This document shows, in pieces, positions 34,536-45,535 of a stretch of 64,000 nt of DNA (its first letter is position 1; every line of letters starts with the position of its first letter). The translations under genes and the position numbers were made by a program. The notes under the pieces are model-generated. The model was not told where the DNA came from and did not search any database. It worked only from the letters and a program-made list of their open reading frames with translations. Origin of the DNA: Brevundimonas sp. NIBR10 (GTDB taxonomy: Bacteria > Pseudomonadota > Alphaproteobacteria > Caulobacterales > Caulobacteraceae); contig NZ_CP115464.1 of assembly GCF_027912515.1 (NCBI RefSeq), forward strand, positions 3,387,501 to 3,451,500, read 5' to 3'.

Positions 34536-36272
34536 TCAGCGCTGAACCAGATATTCGGGAGAGATCATCGTCAGATAGATCGCCAGCTTGGCCCGGTTGG
34601 TCAGGGCCGTATTGATCTGGGCCTGGGTCGCCGTGCCGCCGGGCACCGTGATGCCCCTGACCGCGTCCAGAATGCGCGCGCGCAGGGCGCCGGACATCTG
34701 GCCGTAGAGCAACAGGGTGTTGATCCGGTCGACCAACAGCAGCGGGTCGCCGGCGACCATGGTCTCGGCCGCATAGGTCGATCGGACGTCGGTGCCCGTG
34801 CCGATCCCGTTGCCGATCGTGTTCTGCATGGTGTTGGCATAGCCGGCGACCGAGACCTCATCGACGATCTGGAACTCGGGCTGCAACAGGTTGACGGCTC
34901 CCAGCCGGGTGTTCGGCGGCGAATATCCGGGACGATAGAAGTTGAACACCGACGGCGAACTCAGCGGTGACTGGCCCAGCGAGGTGTTGGCGCTGGTCGA
35001 GGTGATCAGATACGCGCCCGACACCGAGGTCGCGTTGAAGGCCCGCATCCAGTTAGTCATGCGGATGATCGGCTCGCGCACCTTGCCAAAGACGGCACTG
35101 TCGACATTGTCCGGGTGACGCGCCTCGGGGTCCAGCAGGATGGCGCGGATCACCGCCGCCATGTCGCCGCGCACCCCCGCGCCATTGTTGTTGAACACGC
35201 TGGCGACCCGCTCGACATAGGCCGGGCTGGGGTTGGACGTCACCAGCCGCTGGATCAGCTGCTTGCCGATGAAGGGCCCGACATTGGGGTGGGCGAAGAT
35301 GGTGTCGAGCGCGATCTTCAGGTCGGCCGCGCCGTCGGTCGATCCCGCGGCGATGGTCCGGCCCAGGAAGGCCTTCTCCGACGTCGAATGGTAGGTCGAA
35401 TAGAAGATCATCGGCCGGATCGTGGCGTCGGCGTTCTTCACACGTCCGGCGAACGTATTGGCCGTTGGGGTCGGATGGTACCAGCTCCAGCCCGTAAACA
35501 CCTTCGCCAGCCCCGCGATGTCGGCCGACGTATAGGCCGGCAGGGGCGCGCCCGCGCTGTCCAGCCGGGCCGTGCCGTTGGTGTTCAGCTGGCTGACGCC
35601 GATCGACATCAGCTGCAGCACCTCGCGGGCATAGTTCTCGTCCGGGCTGCGGCCGGTGGCGGCGTCTTCCTTCTGATTGGCGATACTGGTCAGATAGACG
35701 CCCATCATGGGATGCAGGCTGACCTGCTCCAGCAGGGTCCTGAAGTTGCCGAAGGCGTTGGCACCCAGCATGTCGTAATAGGATGCGGCCCCGCGCGTAT
35801 CGATATTGGGATCCAGCAGGGAGATGACGAAGATCTCGGACAGGGCGAACTTGACCCGCTGGCGCAACTGATCGTCGCTGCGCGACGAATAGTTCCAGAA
35901 GCTTTCGTAGAACTGGTTGGGGGCCAGGGTGGCCGTGGCATTGCTCTCGCGCATGTCGATCAGGCGGTTGTCGACATAGTTCACATGCGACGGCGTCGGC
36001 ATGGCCATCTGCTGGTCGATCCAGGACGCGTAGGTGGTGTTCTTGACGGTCTTGATGCTGGCCTGGGTCGGGCCGAACGTCGCCTGGGTCAGAAACCGCG
36101 CGGCCTCTGCATCCGACAGCGGGCTGCTGGTGGTGGTGTTGCTCTGGGCGGCACCGCCGAAGCCGGGGATCTGGATATTGGAGCCGTCGCAGGCGGCGAC
36201 GGTCAGGGTCAGCGCGGCAAGACCGACCTGCGCGGTCCGCCCCAGATGTCGTTTCAGCCTAGCGAAGAGCAC
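34536..36272 (-). CDS. DUF1800-domain lipoprotein
   Basis: This 578-residue protein starts with GTG at 36272 and has a lipoprotein leader (VGLAALTLTVAACDGS; lipobox VAAC). The DUF1800 domain shows LSDAEAARFLTQATFGPTQA, NYAREVLQLMSIGVSQLN, FTGWSWYHP and VFNFYRPGYSPPN, all family hallmarks. The function is unknown; members are exported and cotranscribed with DUF1501 genes. The order DUF1800 then DUF1501 with a 12-base gap implies one operon. About 160 non-coding bases separate it from mccA. Confidence 0.92.
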   Translation of the reverse strand: MLFARLKRHLGRTAQVGLAALTLTVAACDGSNIQIPGFGGAAQSNTTTSSPLSDAEAARFLTQATFGPTQASIKTVKNTTYASWIDQQMAMPTPSHVNYVDNRLIDMRESNATATLAPNQFYESFWNYSSRSDDQLRQRVKFALSEIFVISLLDPNIDTRGAASYYDMLGANAFGNFRTLLEQVSLHPMMGVYLTSIANQKEDAATGRSPDENYAREVLQLMSIGVSQLNTNGTARLDSAGAPLPAYTSADIAGLAKVFTGWSWYHPTPTANTFAGRVKNADATIRPMIFYSTYHSTSEKAFLGRTIAAGSTDGAADLKIALDTIFAHPNVGPFIGKQLIQRLVTSNPSPAYVERVASVFNNNGAGVRGDMAAVIRAILLDPEARHPDNVDSAVFGKVREPIIRMTNWMRAFNATSVSGAYLITSTSANTSLGQSPLSSPSVFNFYRPGYSPPNTRLGAVNLLQPEFQIVDEVSVAGYANTMQNTIGNGIGTGTDVRSTYAAETMVAGDPLLLVDRINTLLLYGQMSGALRARILDAVRGITVPGGTATQAQINTALTNRAKLAIYLTMISPEYLVQR

Positions 36273-36435
36273 GACAATCCCCCGATGGTCGGTCCAGATC
36301 TGCCTCGCCTATGACACGATTTCAACTGACTCGCGAGGATCGATTACTGCAAAGGTCCGGATTTCGCGCTTAACGCGACATTGACCACGAGGCGTAACCT
36401 TGACCCTTCATTGAGGATGGGCGACCGCAGCACCC

Positions 36436-38328
36436 TCAGTCTGCGGTCACGGTCGCCAGAACGGCATCGGCGGCGACCTGATCCCCGACCGCGGCTCCGA
36501 CCCCGGACACCGTGCCGTCAAACGGGGCGACCAGCGCATGCTCCATCTTCATTGCCTCCAGCACCACGATCGGCTGGCCCTTGACGACGACGTCGCCGAC
36601 GGCGGCCGAGACGGCGACGATCTTGCCGGGCATGGGTGCGCGGAGGGAGCCGTCGGAGGTGGAGCCGCCGCCTGCACCAACGGGAGCGTTCATAGAAACG
36701 CGGTAGGGTGATCCCTCATCAAAATAGACGGTCGTCACGGGGTCCGGCTCAAAATGAACCCTTTCGGCAGCAATATTGTCGTCGATCTCCAGTCGCGTGA
36801 GCAGTCCATCCACGTAGACAGTCTGGCTTGCCGCAGAAGTCGCATTAAGCCGGAAGCCCATGGCCCCTCCCCGCTGTGACCAAGGGGCAAAATAGTCGCT
36901 TCCGGATTCTTCGACGCCGAAGCGAAGAACGCGCGCAGCGGACTGAAGCGCATAGTCGCTGATCTTGCGAACCGTCAGATCGCCCTCTTCCTTGGCGATG
37001 AAACCGGTGTCGACGTCGCCCTCGACGAACTTCGGATGCTCCAAACACTTCACCAAGAAGGCCGCATTCGTCTTCACCGGCCAGACCTCGACGTCGGCGC
37101 AGGCGTCGGCGAGGCGGGCGGCGGCGGCTTCGCGGCTGGTCTCATGCACGATCAGTTTGGCGATCATGGGGTCGTAGAACTGGCTGACCTCGCCGCCCTC
37201 GAAGACGCCCGTGTCGATGCGGATGTCGTCGGGCAGGCGGAAATGATTCAGCTTGCCGATGCTCGGCAGGAAGCCGTTCGACGGGTCCTCGGCATAGAGC
37301 CGCGCCTCCATGGCCCAGCCGTTCATCGGGATATCGGCCTGTTTCAGCGGCACGGGTTCGCCCGCCGCCGCGCGGAACTGCCATTCGACCAGGTCGACGC
37401 CGGTGATGCTCTCGGTGACCGGGTGTTCGACCTGCAGCCGGGTGTTCATCTCCATGAACCAGATCCGGTCGGCGTGCAGGCCTTCGGAGGCATCGGCGAT
37501 GAACTCGATGGTGCCGGCACCGATATAGTTCACAGCCTTTGCCGCGCGCACGGCAGCATCGGTGATCGCCGCCCGCGTCGGGCCGTCCATGCCGGGGGCC
37601 GGGGCCTCCTCAATGACCTTCTGGTGGCGGCGTTGCAAGGAACAGTCGCGTTCGTACAGGTGGACGACCTCGCCCTGGCTGTCGCCGAACACCTGAACCT
37701 CGATGTGACGCGGCGACAGGATGTATTTCTCGATCAGCACGCGGTCGTCGCCAAAGCTGGACGCCGCCTCGCGCTGACACGACGCCAGGGCGTCCAGAAA
37801 GGCCTCCGACGTCTCGACCCGCCGCATCCCCTTGCCGCCGCCGCCCGCGACGGCCTTGATCAGCACGGGATAGCCGATGGCATCGGCCTCGGCCTTGAGG
37901 TGGGCCGGGGTCTGGTCCTCGCCCATGTATCCGGGGGTCACCGGCACGCCCGCCGCGACCATCAGCTTTTTCGCCGCATCCTTCAGACCCATCGCCCGGA
38001 TCGAGGCCGGGGGCGCGCCGATCCAGACGATGCCCGCCGCCATCACGGCCTCAGCGAACTCGGCGTTCTCGCTCAGGAAGCCGTATCCGGGGTGGATAGC
38101 CTCCGCCCCCGTCGCCTTCGCCGCTGCCAGCACCTTCTCCGCCACCAGATAGCTCTCGCGCGCCGCCGCCGGCCCGATCAGCACCGCCTCATCGGCCTCG
38201 CGCACATGCATGGCCCTGGCGTCGGCCTCGGAATAGACGGCGATGGTGCGGATGCCCATGCGGCGGGCGGTGCGGAATACGCGGCAGGCGATCTCGCCGC
38301 GATTGGCGACCAGGACGGATTTGAACAT
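36436..38328 (-). CDS. mccA: Methylcrotonyl-CoA carboxylase biotin-carrying subunit (alpha)
   Basis: This protein of 630 residues (start MFKSVLVANRGEIACRVF at 38328; an ATG two codons earlier is possible) has the biotin carboxylase N-terminal domain (LVANRGEIA; AVAGGGGKGMRRVE ATP-grasp loop; MEMNTRLQVEHPVTE) and a C-terminal biotinyl domain with AMKM in VLEAMKMEHALVAPF. It carboxylates its biotin with ATP and bicarbonate. Position after ivd and mccB identifies it as the leucine-pathway enzyme rather than propionyl-CoA or acetyl-CoA carboxylase. About 170 bases with a repeat element separate it from mccB. HMG-CoA lyase and methylglutaconyl-CoA hydratase are not in the window. Confidence 0.94.
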   Translation of the reverse strand: MFKSVLVANRGEIACRVFRTARRMGIRTIAVYSEADARAMHVREADEAVLIGPAAARESYLVAEKVLAAAKATGAEAIHPGYGFLSENAEFAEAVMAAGIVWIGAPPASIRAMGLKDAAKKLMVAAGVPVTPGYMGEDQTPAHLKAEADAIGYPVLIKAVAGGGGKGMRRVETSEAFLDALASCQREAASSFGDDRVLIEKYILSPRHIEVQVFGDSQGEVVHLYERDCSLQRRHQKVIEEAPAPGMDGPTRAAITDAAVRAAKAVNYIGAGTIEFIADASEGLHADRIWFMEMNTRLQVEHPVTESITGVDLVEWQFRAAAGEPVPLKQADIPMNGWAMEARLYAEDPSNGFLPSIGKLNHFRLPDDIRIDTGVFEGGEVSQFYDPMIAKLIVHETSREAAAARLADACADVEVWPVKTNAAFLVKCLEHPKFVEGDVDTGFIAKEEGDLTVRKISDYALQSAARVLRFGVEESGSDYFAPWSQRGGAMGFRLNATSAASQTVYVDGLLTRLEIDDNIAAERVHFEPDPVTTVYFDEGSPYRVSMNAPVGAGGGSTSDGSLRAPMPGKIVAVSAAVGDVVVKGQPIVVLEAMKMEHALVAPFDGTVSGVGAAVGDQVAADAVLATVTAD

Positions 38329-38357
38329 GGTCATCGGGTCCTGATCTGGAAGTTCAA

Positions 38358-38487
38358 TCCTCCCCCATTGGGGGAGGTGGCGCGGCGCGGCTTCGCGCCG
38401 TGACGGAGGGGGCCCGAACTGGAAGCGGTATCTGGGGTTGGCCCCCTCCACCGCTTCGCGGTCCCCCTCCCCCTACGGGTGAGGATT
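38358..38487. repeat. Paired palindromic element, copy 4, between mccB and mccA
   Basis: The left arm has tcctcccccattgggggagg (38358) followed by a gcgcggcttcgcgcc hairpin. The right arm (from about 38441) has ggccccctccaccgcttcgc and closes with ctccccctacgggtgagg. The element lies inside the leucine-degradation operon, between the two carboxylase subunit genes, and could fold in the mRNA or terminate part of the transcripts. Confidence 0.8.
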
Positions 38488-38501
38488 TGCGTGGCCATCC
38501 C

Positions 38502-40108
<1,607 letters not shown>

Positions 40109-40109
<1 letters not shown>

Positions 40110-41272
40110 CAGCTTCCCAGCAATTCGCGGCCGATCAGGAAGCGGCGGATCTCATTCGTCCCCGCGCCGATGTCATACAGCTTGGCGTCGCGGACGAGGC
40201 GTTCGACGGGCCATTCCTTCGTATAGCCTGCGCCGCCCAGAGCCTGCACCGCCTCCAGCGACACCTTCACCGCGTTCTCGGACGCCAGCAGGATCGCTCC
40301 CGCCGCGTCATACCGCGTGGTTTTGCCCTGATCGCAGGCGCGGGCGACGGCGTAGACATAGGCGCGGGCCGAGTTCAGAGCGACATACATGTCGGCGACC
40401 TTGGCCTGCATCAGCTGGAACGAACCGATGGGTTTGCCGAACTGTTTCCTGTCCCGCAGGTAGGGCAGCACCACATCCAGCGCCGCCTGCATGATGCCCA
40501 GCGGTCCGCCCGACAGCACCGCCCGCTCATAGTCCAGACCGCTCATCAGGATGGCCGCCCCCTGGCCCGGCGCTCCCATGACGTTCTCGGCCGGGACTTC
40601 GCAATCCTCGAACACCAGCTCGGCCGTGTCGGACCCGCGCATGCCCATCTTGTCCAGCTTCTTGGAGACGCTGAAGCCCTTCATCCCGCGCTCAATCAGG
40701 AAGGCGGTGACCCCGCCGTTACCGTCGCCGGTACGGGCATAGACGACCAGGGTGTCGGCGGTCGGCGAGTTGGTGATCCAGAATTTCGTGCCGTTCAGGA
40801 TGTAGCGGTCGCCCCGCGCATCAGCCTTCGTCCGCATCGACATGACGTCGGAGCCCGAGCCGGCCTCCGACATGGCCAGCGACCCCAGATGTTCGCCGGA
40901 GATCAGCTTGGGCAGATATTTCGCCTTCTGCTCCTCATTGCCCCACCGCCGGATCTGGTTGACGCACAGGTTGGAGTGAGCCCCGTAGCTCAGCCCGATT
41001 GAGGCCGAGGCCCGCGACACCTCCTCCATCGCCACGACGTGCTCGAGATAGCCCATCCCCAGCCCGCCGTACTCCTCCTCGACCGTAATCCCGTGCAGCC
41101 CCAACTCACCCATCTCGGGCCACAGGTCGCGGGCGAATTTGTTGGTCTCGTCGATCTCTGCGGCGCGCGGTGCCAGCCGGTCGGCGGCCCAGCGGGCGGT
41201 CGTCTCCCGGATCATGTCGGCGTTCTCGCCGAGGCCGAACTCCATGGACTGCGGGGCGAAGGGAATGCTCAT
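40109..41272 (-). CDS. ivd: Isovaleryl-CoA dehydrogenase
   Basis: This 387-residue FAD-dependent acyl-CoA dehydrogenase oxidises isovaleryl-CoA to 3-methylcrotonyl-CoA in leucine breakdown. Family features are [51 protein letters not shown] and [16 protein letters not shown]. The catalytic Glu is most likely in [13 protein letters not shown], which aligns with the isovaleryl-specific position rather than the C-terminal Glu of other family members. It is the first gene of the ivd-mccB-mccA group on the minus strand. The name ivd is used; liuA is equivalent. Confidence 0.96.
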
Positions 41273-41401
41273 GAACAGGCCTGATGCGAGAGTGTCTCGT
41301 CATCCTAGCCCGACAATCCGGCCGTCGAAATTGCGAAATTCACCCCGATCGGGGGCAAATGATGCACAGGCCGACCCATTCGGGCGGCCGTCCCGACGCG
41401 A

Positions 41402-41992
41402 TCAGTCGTCCTTGGGCTTTTCGCCCGCGTCGTCGCTGTCGTAGCGCAGGCCGAAACTGGTGCTTCGGCCCGGATAGACGATGCCACTGCCCAGGAAGAA
41501 AGGATCATAGGCACCGCGATAGCCCGGACCGTACAGCAGGGCGTCGGGGCCGCGCCCCGGATAGCCGTATCCGTAGCCGTAACCCCAGGGACTGTTCTTC
41601 GATTCGCTGTAACTCAGATCGACGCGACCGGTCTCGCCGATCGGGATCGAGACCCGGCCGCCGAAGGCGGTGTAGTCGCCCGACCCGACGGCGGCGAAGA
41701 CCTCGCCATGCATCTTGCGGTCGTCCGGCTGTTCCCAGGGGTCGCGGCCGAGGCTGTCGTCCGCGAAGGGTTTGGTGTTCGCCCTGCCCTGCCCGATCCA
41801 GCCGTCGATCTGCTGGGCCGTGGTCAGGCCGTGGGGGGTGATGGTCTGGCTGGAGGCCGAAGGAACCTCGCCGGCGACCGGCGCGACCGCGTCTGTTGCG
41901 ACGGACTGCTGTCCGCGCGGCGCCGTCGCGACCACGGCCTCGGGATCGTTCGCGCCCGACAGGGCGGCGGCGGCGAGGACGGCGATCAACAT
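41402..41992 (-). CDS. Secreted protein of unknown function (Gly/Tyr-rich segment)
   Basis: This 196-residue protein starts with a short hydrophobic leader (MLIAVLAAAALSG) and has a low-complexity Gly/Tyr stretch (WGYGYGYGYPGRGPD). The repeated pattern VSIPIGETGRVDLSYSES and GRSTSFGLRYDSD suggests beta strands of an outer-membrane or surface protein. I recognise no family. It lies between ivd and msrB on the same strand, but both gaps are too large to imply an operon. Hypothetical proteins of this kind occur in Caulobacterales, which is my impression and not a search result. Confidence 0.65.
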   Translation of the reverse strand: MLIAVLAAAALSGANDPEAVVATAPRGQQSVATDAVAPVAGEVPSASSQTITPHGLTTAQQIDGWIGQGRANTKPFADDSLGRDPWEQPDDRKMHGEVFAAVGSGDYTAFGGRVSIPIGETGRVDLSYSESKNSPWGYGYGYGYPGRGPDALLYGPGYRGAYDPFFLGSGIVYPGRSTSFGLRYDSDDAGEKPKDD

Positions 41993-42041
41993 GCGGCGAG
42001 CTCCAGCGACAAAGCTACCCTAGCGAACAATGCGGCCAAGG

Positions 42042-42536
42042 TCAGGCGTTTCCGTCTCCGCGCCGCAACGGATCGGGCAAAGGCTGGCCCTCCTCGACGA
42101 AGGTCAGGGCAACGGAGTTGATACAGTAGCGCAGGCCGGTCGGCGGCGGACCGTCGGGAAAGACATGGCCCTGATGGCTGCCACAGCGCGCGCAGGTCGT
42201 TTCGGTCCGGGTCATGCCGTAGGAGCGATCGACGATGGCGGTGACATGCGCCTCGTCCACCGGCTGGGTGAAGCTGGGCCACCCGGTGCCGCTCTCGAAC
42301 TTGGTCGTGGCCTTGAACAGCGGCAGGCCGCATTCGCGGCAGCAGAAGACGCCGGGCCGCTTCTCGCCCAGCAGCACGCCACAGAAGGGTGCCTCGGTGC
42401 CGTGGGACAGGAGGACGCGCTTCTCCTCGGCATTCAGGTCGGCCTCAAGCGCGACGCGCTGGCCCTCCGACGGCGGGGTCAGGTCATAGCCGGAGGCGGA
42501 ACGCAGCGGGGTCGGGATGGTCGATGTGTCGGTCAT
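42042..42536 (-). CDS. msrB: Peptide-methionine (R)-S-oxide reductase
   Basis: MsrB repairs oxidised methionine (R-sulfoxide). This 164-residue protein carries the two zinc CXXC motifs (CCRECG in VFCCRECGLPLF, and CARCG in TTCARCGSHQGHVF), the ATTKFESGTGWPSF substrate region and the catalytic Cys in LRYCINSVAL. A second MsrB-type resolving Cys is also in place (CGVLLGEKR region). No signal peptide is seen, so it is cytosolic. A paired repeat lies directly upstream of its start. Confidence 0.96.
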   Translation of the reverse strand: MTDTSTIPTPLRSASGYDLTPPSEGQRVALEADLNAEEKRVLLSHGTEAPFCGVLLGEKRPGVFCCRECGLPLFKATTKFESGTGWPSFTQPVDEAHVTAIVDRSYGMTRTETTCARCGSHQGHVFPDGPPPTGLRYCINSVALTFVEEGQPLPDPLRRGDGNA

Positions 42537-42568
42537 GCATCTGAAATAGGAAAGGCCGGCCGAGGTTG

Positions 42569-42723
42569 CACCCCCTTCTCCCTTCCCTTCATGGGGAGGG
42601 ACGGTCGCGAAGCGACCGGGGTGGGGAATTGTGCCGCCAAGGAGAGCATCGATACTTCACACGGCCCCACCCCGGCTTCGCTGCGCTACGCCGTCCCTCC
42701 CCACTTCGGGGGAGGGAGAAGCG
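42569..42723. repeat. Paired palindromic element, copy 5, between msrB and the S41-like gene
   Basis: The left arm starts ccccttctcccttcccttca (about 42570) with a cgcgaagcgac hairpin. The right arm starts ggccccaccccggcttcgc (about 42663) and ends cgggggagggagaagcg at 42723. The central ttcacac...gccccaccc core is shared with copy 6 at 55.3 kb, whereas copies 1 and 3 use a different core, so at least two subfamilies exist. Confidence 0.85.
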
Positions 42724-42730
42724 CCCTTAC

Positions 42731-44212
42731 CTACTGCATCAGGGTCGCGACCCAGGCCCGCACCGCCGCCTCGTCCGACGGATTGCCGGTGTAGGTCAGG
42801 GCCGGCTGCGGCGTGAACGGGGTGTTGTTGGCGCGCTGGCGCGAGGTCCAGGCCTTGTGGCCGAAGCTGAGGTCCGAATAGTTGGACGGCAGACGCATGG
42901 TCGTCTGTTCGATGAAGATCGAGTCCGTCGCCGTGACCGAGCCCGCCAGCTTGACGTTCGGCAGACGCGTCAGCAGGTCGAGGGTATCCAGGCAGCCGCC
43001 CGAGCAGCCGCTGTCGACCAGCACGACCACCGGCCCTGCGATCGGGTTGGCGGCCCCGGTGTCGGGCACGGCCGGACGGCCGGCCAGGGTGAAGCTCTGA
43101 CGGCCCGAGGCGATGGCGGCGTCGAAGGCGGCGACGATGGCCTGGGTTTCCTCGATCACCGGCGCGCTTTCCTGCACGAAGCGGGGGTCGGCCTGCATCC
43201 GGCCCAGGGTCTCGGCGTACCACTGACGGTTTCCGGGGGTGGCGCGATAGGTGATCTCGCCGGCGGCCGGCTGGCGGCTGACGGTGAACTCGGGCGTCCA
43301 GATGCGGTTGGCCAGGCCATAGCCGCGCGCCGTCGAGGTATAGGACTGGCCGCGGGCACCGCGCAGATCCAGCACGAAGCCGTTGCGCAGAGCCGGCCCT
43401 TGCGCCTGGACCGCCGCATTGAAGGCGTCCCAGCCGGCGGTGTCGGCAAACGAATGGACGTGCAGCCACGGACGGCCGTTGACGATCTCGATGCCCAGCG
43501 GCGTCGGGCCGGGCTGGTAGACGGTCGAGCGATAAGCCGCTTCCAGATCCGCGATCAGCGGCGGTTGCGGCATCAGGCGGAATTCACGCGGACGACCACG
43601 GCCACCCACCTGGAAGTTACAGGCACCGGGCGTTCCGGTGGTGAAGGGGTTGTTGCGGTTCCACAGCAGGAAGGGGGCGGTGTTGATCCGGCCGGCTTCC
43701 GAGGTCAGGTCGCCTTCCCAGCGATCCAGCTTGTCCTGGGCCATCTGTTCGGCGGTCTTGCCTCCGCAGTCGACGAGGACGGCGCCCAGGGGCGGCGTGC
43801 CGCGCACCCCCGGCTTGATATAGGTCACCACATATTTGCCGCCGCGCCAGCCGGTCGTGAAGCCCGGCCACTGGATCGCGAAATAGGGGCTGAGGCCCTC
43901 GAAGCTGGGCGTCATGGCGATGTTGGAATCGCGGAAGCCACGCGCATAGTAACGCATCAGATAGGCGTGGCTGTCGCCCGAGTTGACCTGGGCCACCTTG
44001 GCCATGGAGTCCGCCAGGCCTGCGTCGATCCAGCCGTTAAAGGTCTGGGCCGCCGCGCCACCGACGACGGCGGCGGGGTGGTTGGCGCGCAGTTGGTCAT
44101 GCGCGGCCTGAAGATCCTGACGCGCGAAAGCCCGGAAGTCCTGGGCCGTCGCGGCCCCTGCGGCCATGGCGAGCGCCGCAAAGGCGGCGGCGGCGGTAAA
44201 CAGTCGATGCAT
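42731..44212 (-). CDS. Secreted S41-like (C-terminal processing) peptidase-fold protein
   Basis: This 493-residue protein has a signal peptide (AAAAFAALAMAAGAATAQDF). The second half resembles the S41 peptidase fold: GIEIVNGRPWLHVHSF, FVLDLRGARGQSYTSTARG and VVVLVDSGCSGGCLDTLDLL, where the Ser of the SGCSGG segment would be at the catalytic-serine position. The conserved Lys is not evident, so activity is uncertain. The first half (QDLQAAHDQLRANHPAAVV) is like the leader domain of such proteins. The protein should be periplasmic. Confidence 0.68.
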   Translation of the reverse strand: MHRLFTAAAAFAALAMAAGAATAQDFRAFARQDLQAAHDQLRANHPAAVVGGAAAQTFNGWIDAGLADSMAKVAQVNSGDSHAYLMRYYARGFRDSNIAMTPSFEGLSPYFAIQWPGFTTGWRGGKYVVTYIKPGVRGTPPLGAVLVDCGGKTAEQMAQDKLDRWEGDLTSEAGRINTAPFLLWNRNNPFTTGTPGACNFQVGGRGRPREFRLMPQPPLIADLEAAYRSTVYQPGPTPLGIEIVNGRPWLHVHSFADTAGWDAFNAAVQAQGPALRNGFVLDLRGARGQSYTSTARGYGLANRIWTPEFTVSRQPAAGEITYRATPGNRQWYAETLGRMQADPRFVQESAPVIEETQAIVAAFDAAIASGRQSFTLAGRPAVPDTGAANPIAGPVVVLVDSGCSGGCLDTLDLLTRLPNVKLAGSVTATDSIFIEQTTMRLPSNYSDLSFGHKAWTSRQRANNTPFTPQPALTYTGNPSDEAAVRAWVATLMQ

Positions 44213-44353
44213 GAAAGCAGGCTCCAGAGCCGGTCACGAAGGGATGAGAGGGTTAAAGCGATCCGCGCCGGACTTGCCAAGCCCGATCCCCCGCGAAGCG
44301 ACACCAGAGGCCGATTTGTCGCGAAGATCACGGCGACAAAGGGGCGTGACGGG

Positions 44354-45070
44354 TCAAACCGGCGGCATGGCCGGTGTCACGGGGCCGAAGATGGTGAGGA
44401 ACGCACCCTTCAACGCCGCATCCGCCTCGTCCATCGTGGCCAGGACGCCGAGGTCGACCAGACTGGTCACCCCGTGATCGGTGATCCCGCACGGCACGAT
44501 GCCGCCGAAATGATCGAGGTCGGGCTCCACGTTCAGGCTGATCCCGTGGAAGGTCACCCATTTCCTGACCTTGACGCCGATGGCGGCGATCTTGTCCTCG
44601 CGCGACCACCCGGCCCCTTTGCGCTCGACCCAGACCCCGACGCGGCCGTCACGCACCCCGGCCTCGACGCCGAAGGTCGCCAGGCCGTCGATCAGCCACT
44701 GCTCCAGGGCCCGCACCAGCCGGCGGATGTCGCGACCACGGGCGTTCAGGTCCAGCATCACATAGGCAACCCGCTGGCCCGGCCCGTGGTAGGTATATTG
44801 TCCACCGCGTCCCGACCGGTGAACCGGAAACCGCTGCGCATCCAGCAGGTCACCGTCCTTCGCCGAAACCCCGCCGGTATAGAGGGGGGGGTGCTCCAGC
44901 AGCCAGATCAGTTCGGACGCCTCGCCCGCCGCGATCGTCGCGACCCGCGCCTCCATGGCCGCGACGGCATCTTCATAGCCGATCAGGCCGGTCGAAACCG
45001 CCCATTCGACGGGTCGGCCGTCATCACGTTGGAGCCGAATTCCGGCGGGGCTTAACGGGTCGGCAAGCAT
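44354..45070 (-). CDS. lipB: Octanoyltransferase (lipoate biosynthesis)
   Basis: LipB moves octanoyl groups from acyl carrier protein to lipoyl domains. The 238-residue protein shows [51 protein letters not shown] with the catalytic Lys, and [13 protein letters not shown] with the catalytic Cys. The start ATG at 45070 is followed by [10 protein letters not shown], a short extension over the usual start. It is divergent from the FliN-like ORF. lipA is not in the window. Confidence 0.96.
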   Translation of the reverse strand: MLADPLSPAGIRLQRDDGRPVEWAVSTGLIGYEDAVAAMEARVATIAAGEASELIWLLEHPPLYTGGVSAKDGDLLDAQRFPVHRSGRGGQYTYHGPGQRVAYVMLDLNARGRDIRRLVRALEQWLIDGLATFGVEAGVRDGRVGVWVERKGAGWSREDKIAAIGVKVRKWVTFHGISLNVEPDLDHFGGIVPCGITDHGVTSLVDLGVLATMDEADAALKGAFLTIFGPVTPAMPPV

Positions 45071-45147
45071 GAGGACTCAATGTGGCGTCGGGGGCCCATG
45101 CGCAAGGGCTGTCGCTTGCGCGGCCCCTTGCATGAACCGAGTACGCC

Positions 45148-45399
45148 TTGAGCCAGATTGACGCCGTCGATGTCGAGATTTCCGTCGTGCTGGGCCGATC
45201 GGTCCTGCCGATGTCGCAGCTGTTGCGGATGGGTCGCGGCGCGGTGATCCCGCTGGACGCCTCGGAACACGACGAGGTCTGGATCCTGGCCAACAACCAT
45301 CCCGTCGCGCGCGGCGAGATCGAAATCCGCGACGACCGCATCGCGATCACCGTGACGCGGGCGGCGGATGTCTATGACTTCATGGCGGGAGCCGCCTGA
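45148..45399 (+). CDS. FliN/FliM-type (SpoA domain) small protein
   Basis: This 83-residue protein is a nearly pure SpoA/FliN C-terminal domain: VDVEISVVLGRSVLPMSQLL, then GAVIPLDASEHDEVWILAN and ARGEIEIRDDRIAITVT. Such domains make up flagellar motor switch and type III secretion C-ring proteins. The start is TTG at 45148; no ATG in this frame fits. It lies far from any flagellar gene in the window, beside lipB and tRNA-Leu. A motor switch component (FliN) encoded away from the flagellar cluster is one possibility, a paralog another. Confidence 0.78.
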   Translation: MSQIDAVDVEISVVLGRSVLPMSQLLRMGRGAVIPLDASEHDEVWILANNHPVARGEIEIRDDRIAITVTRAADVYDFMAGAA

Positions 45400-45450
45400 A
45401 CCCCCTTCCCTTCCGGCGCGACCTCCGCTATTGCCCCGCCTCCGATGCGA

Positions 45451-45535
45451 GCGGTCGTGGCGGAATTGGTAGACGCGCAGCGTTGAGGTCGCTGTGGGGC
45501 AACCCGTGGAAGTTCGAGTCTTCTCGACCGCACCA
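45451..45535 (+). tRNA. tRNA-Leu (anticodon GAG)
   Basis: An 85-base tRNA with acceptor GCGGTCG/CGACCGC, D-loop GGCGGAATTGGTAGACGC, anticodon loop TTGAGGT (anticodon GAG, reads CUC/CUU), long class II variable arm TGTGGGGCAACCCGTG and encoded CCA (45533-45535). Confidence 0.96.

Noticed and set aside
42566..45055. 829-residue open frame antisense to the S41-like and lipB genes
   Set aside because: It crosses a repeat element and two well-supported minus-strand genes; composition is typical of a shadow frame.
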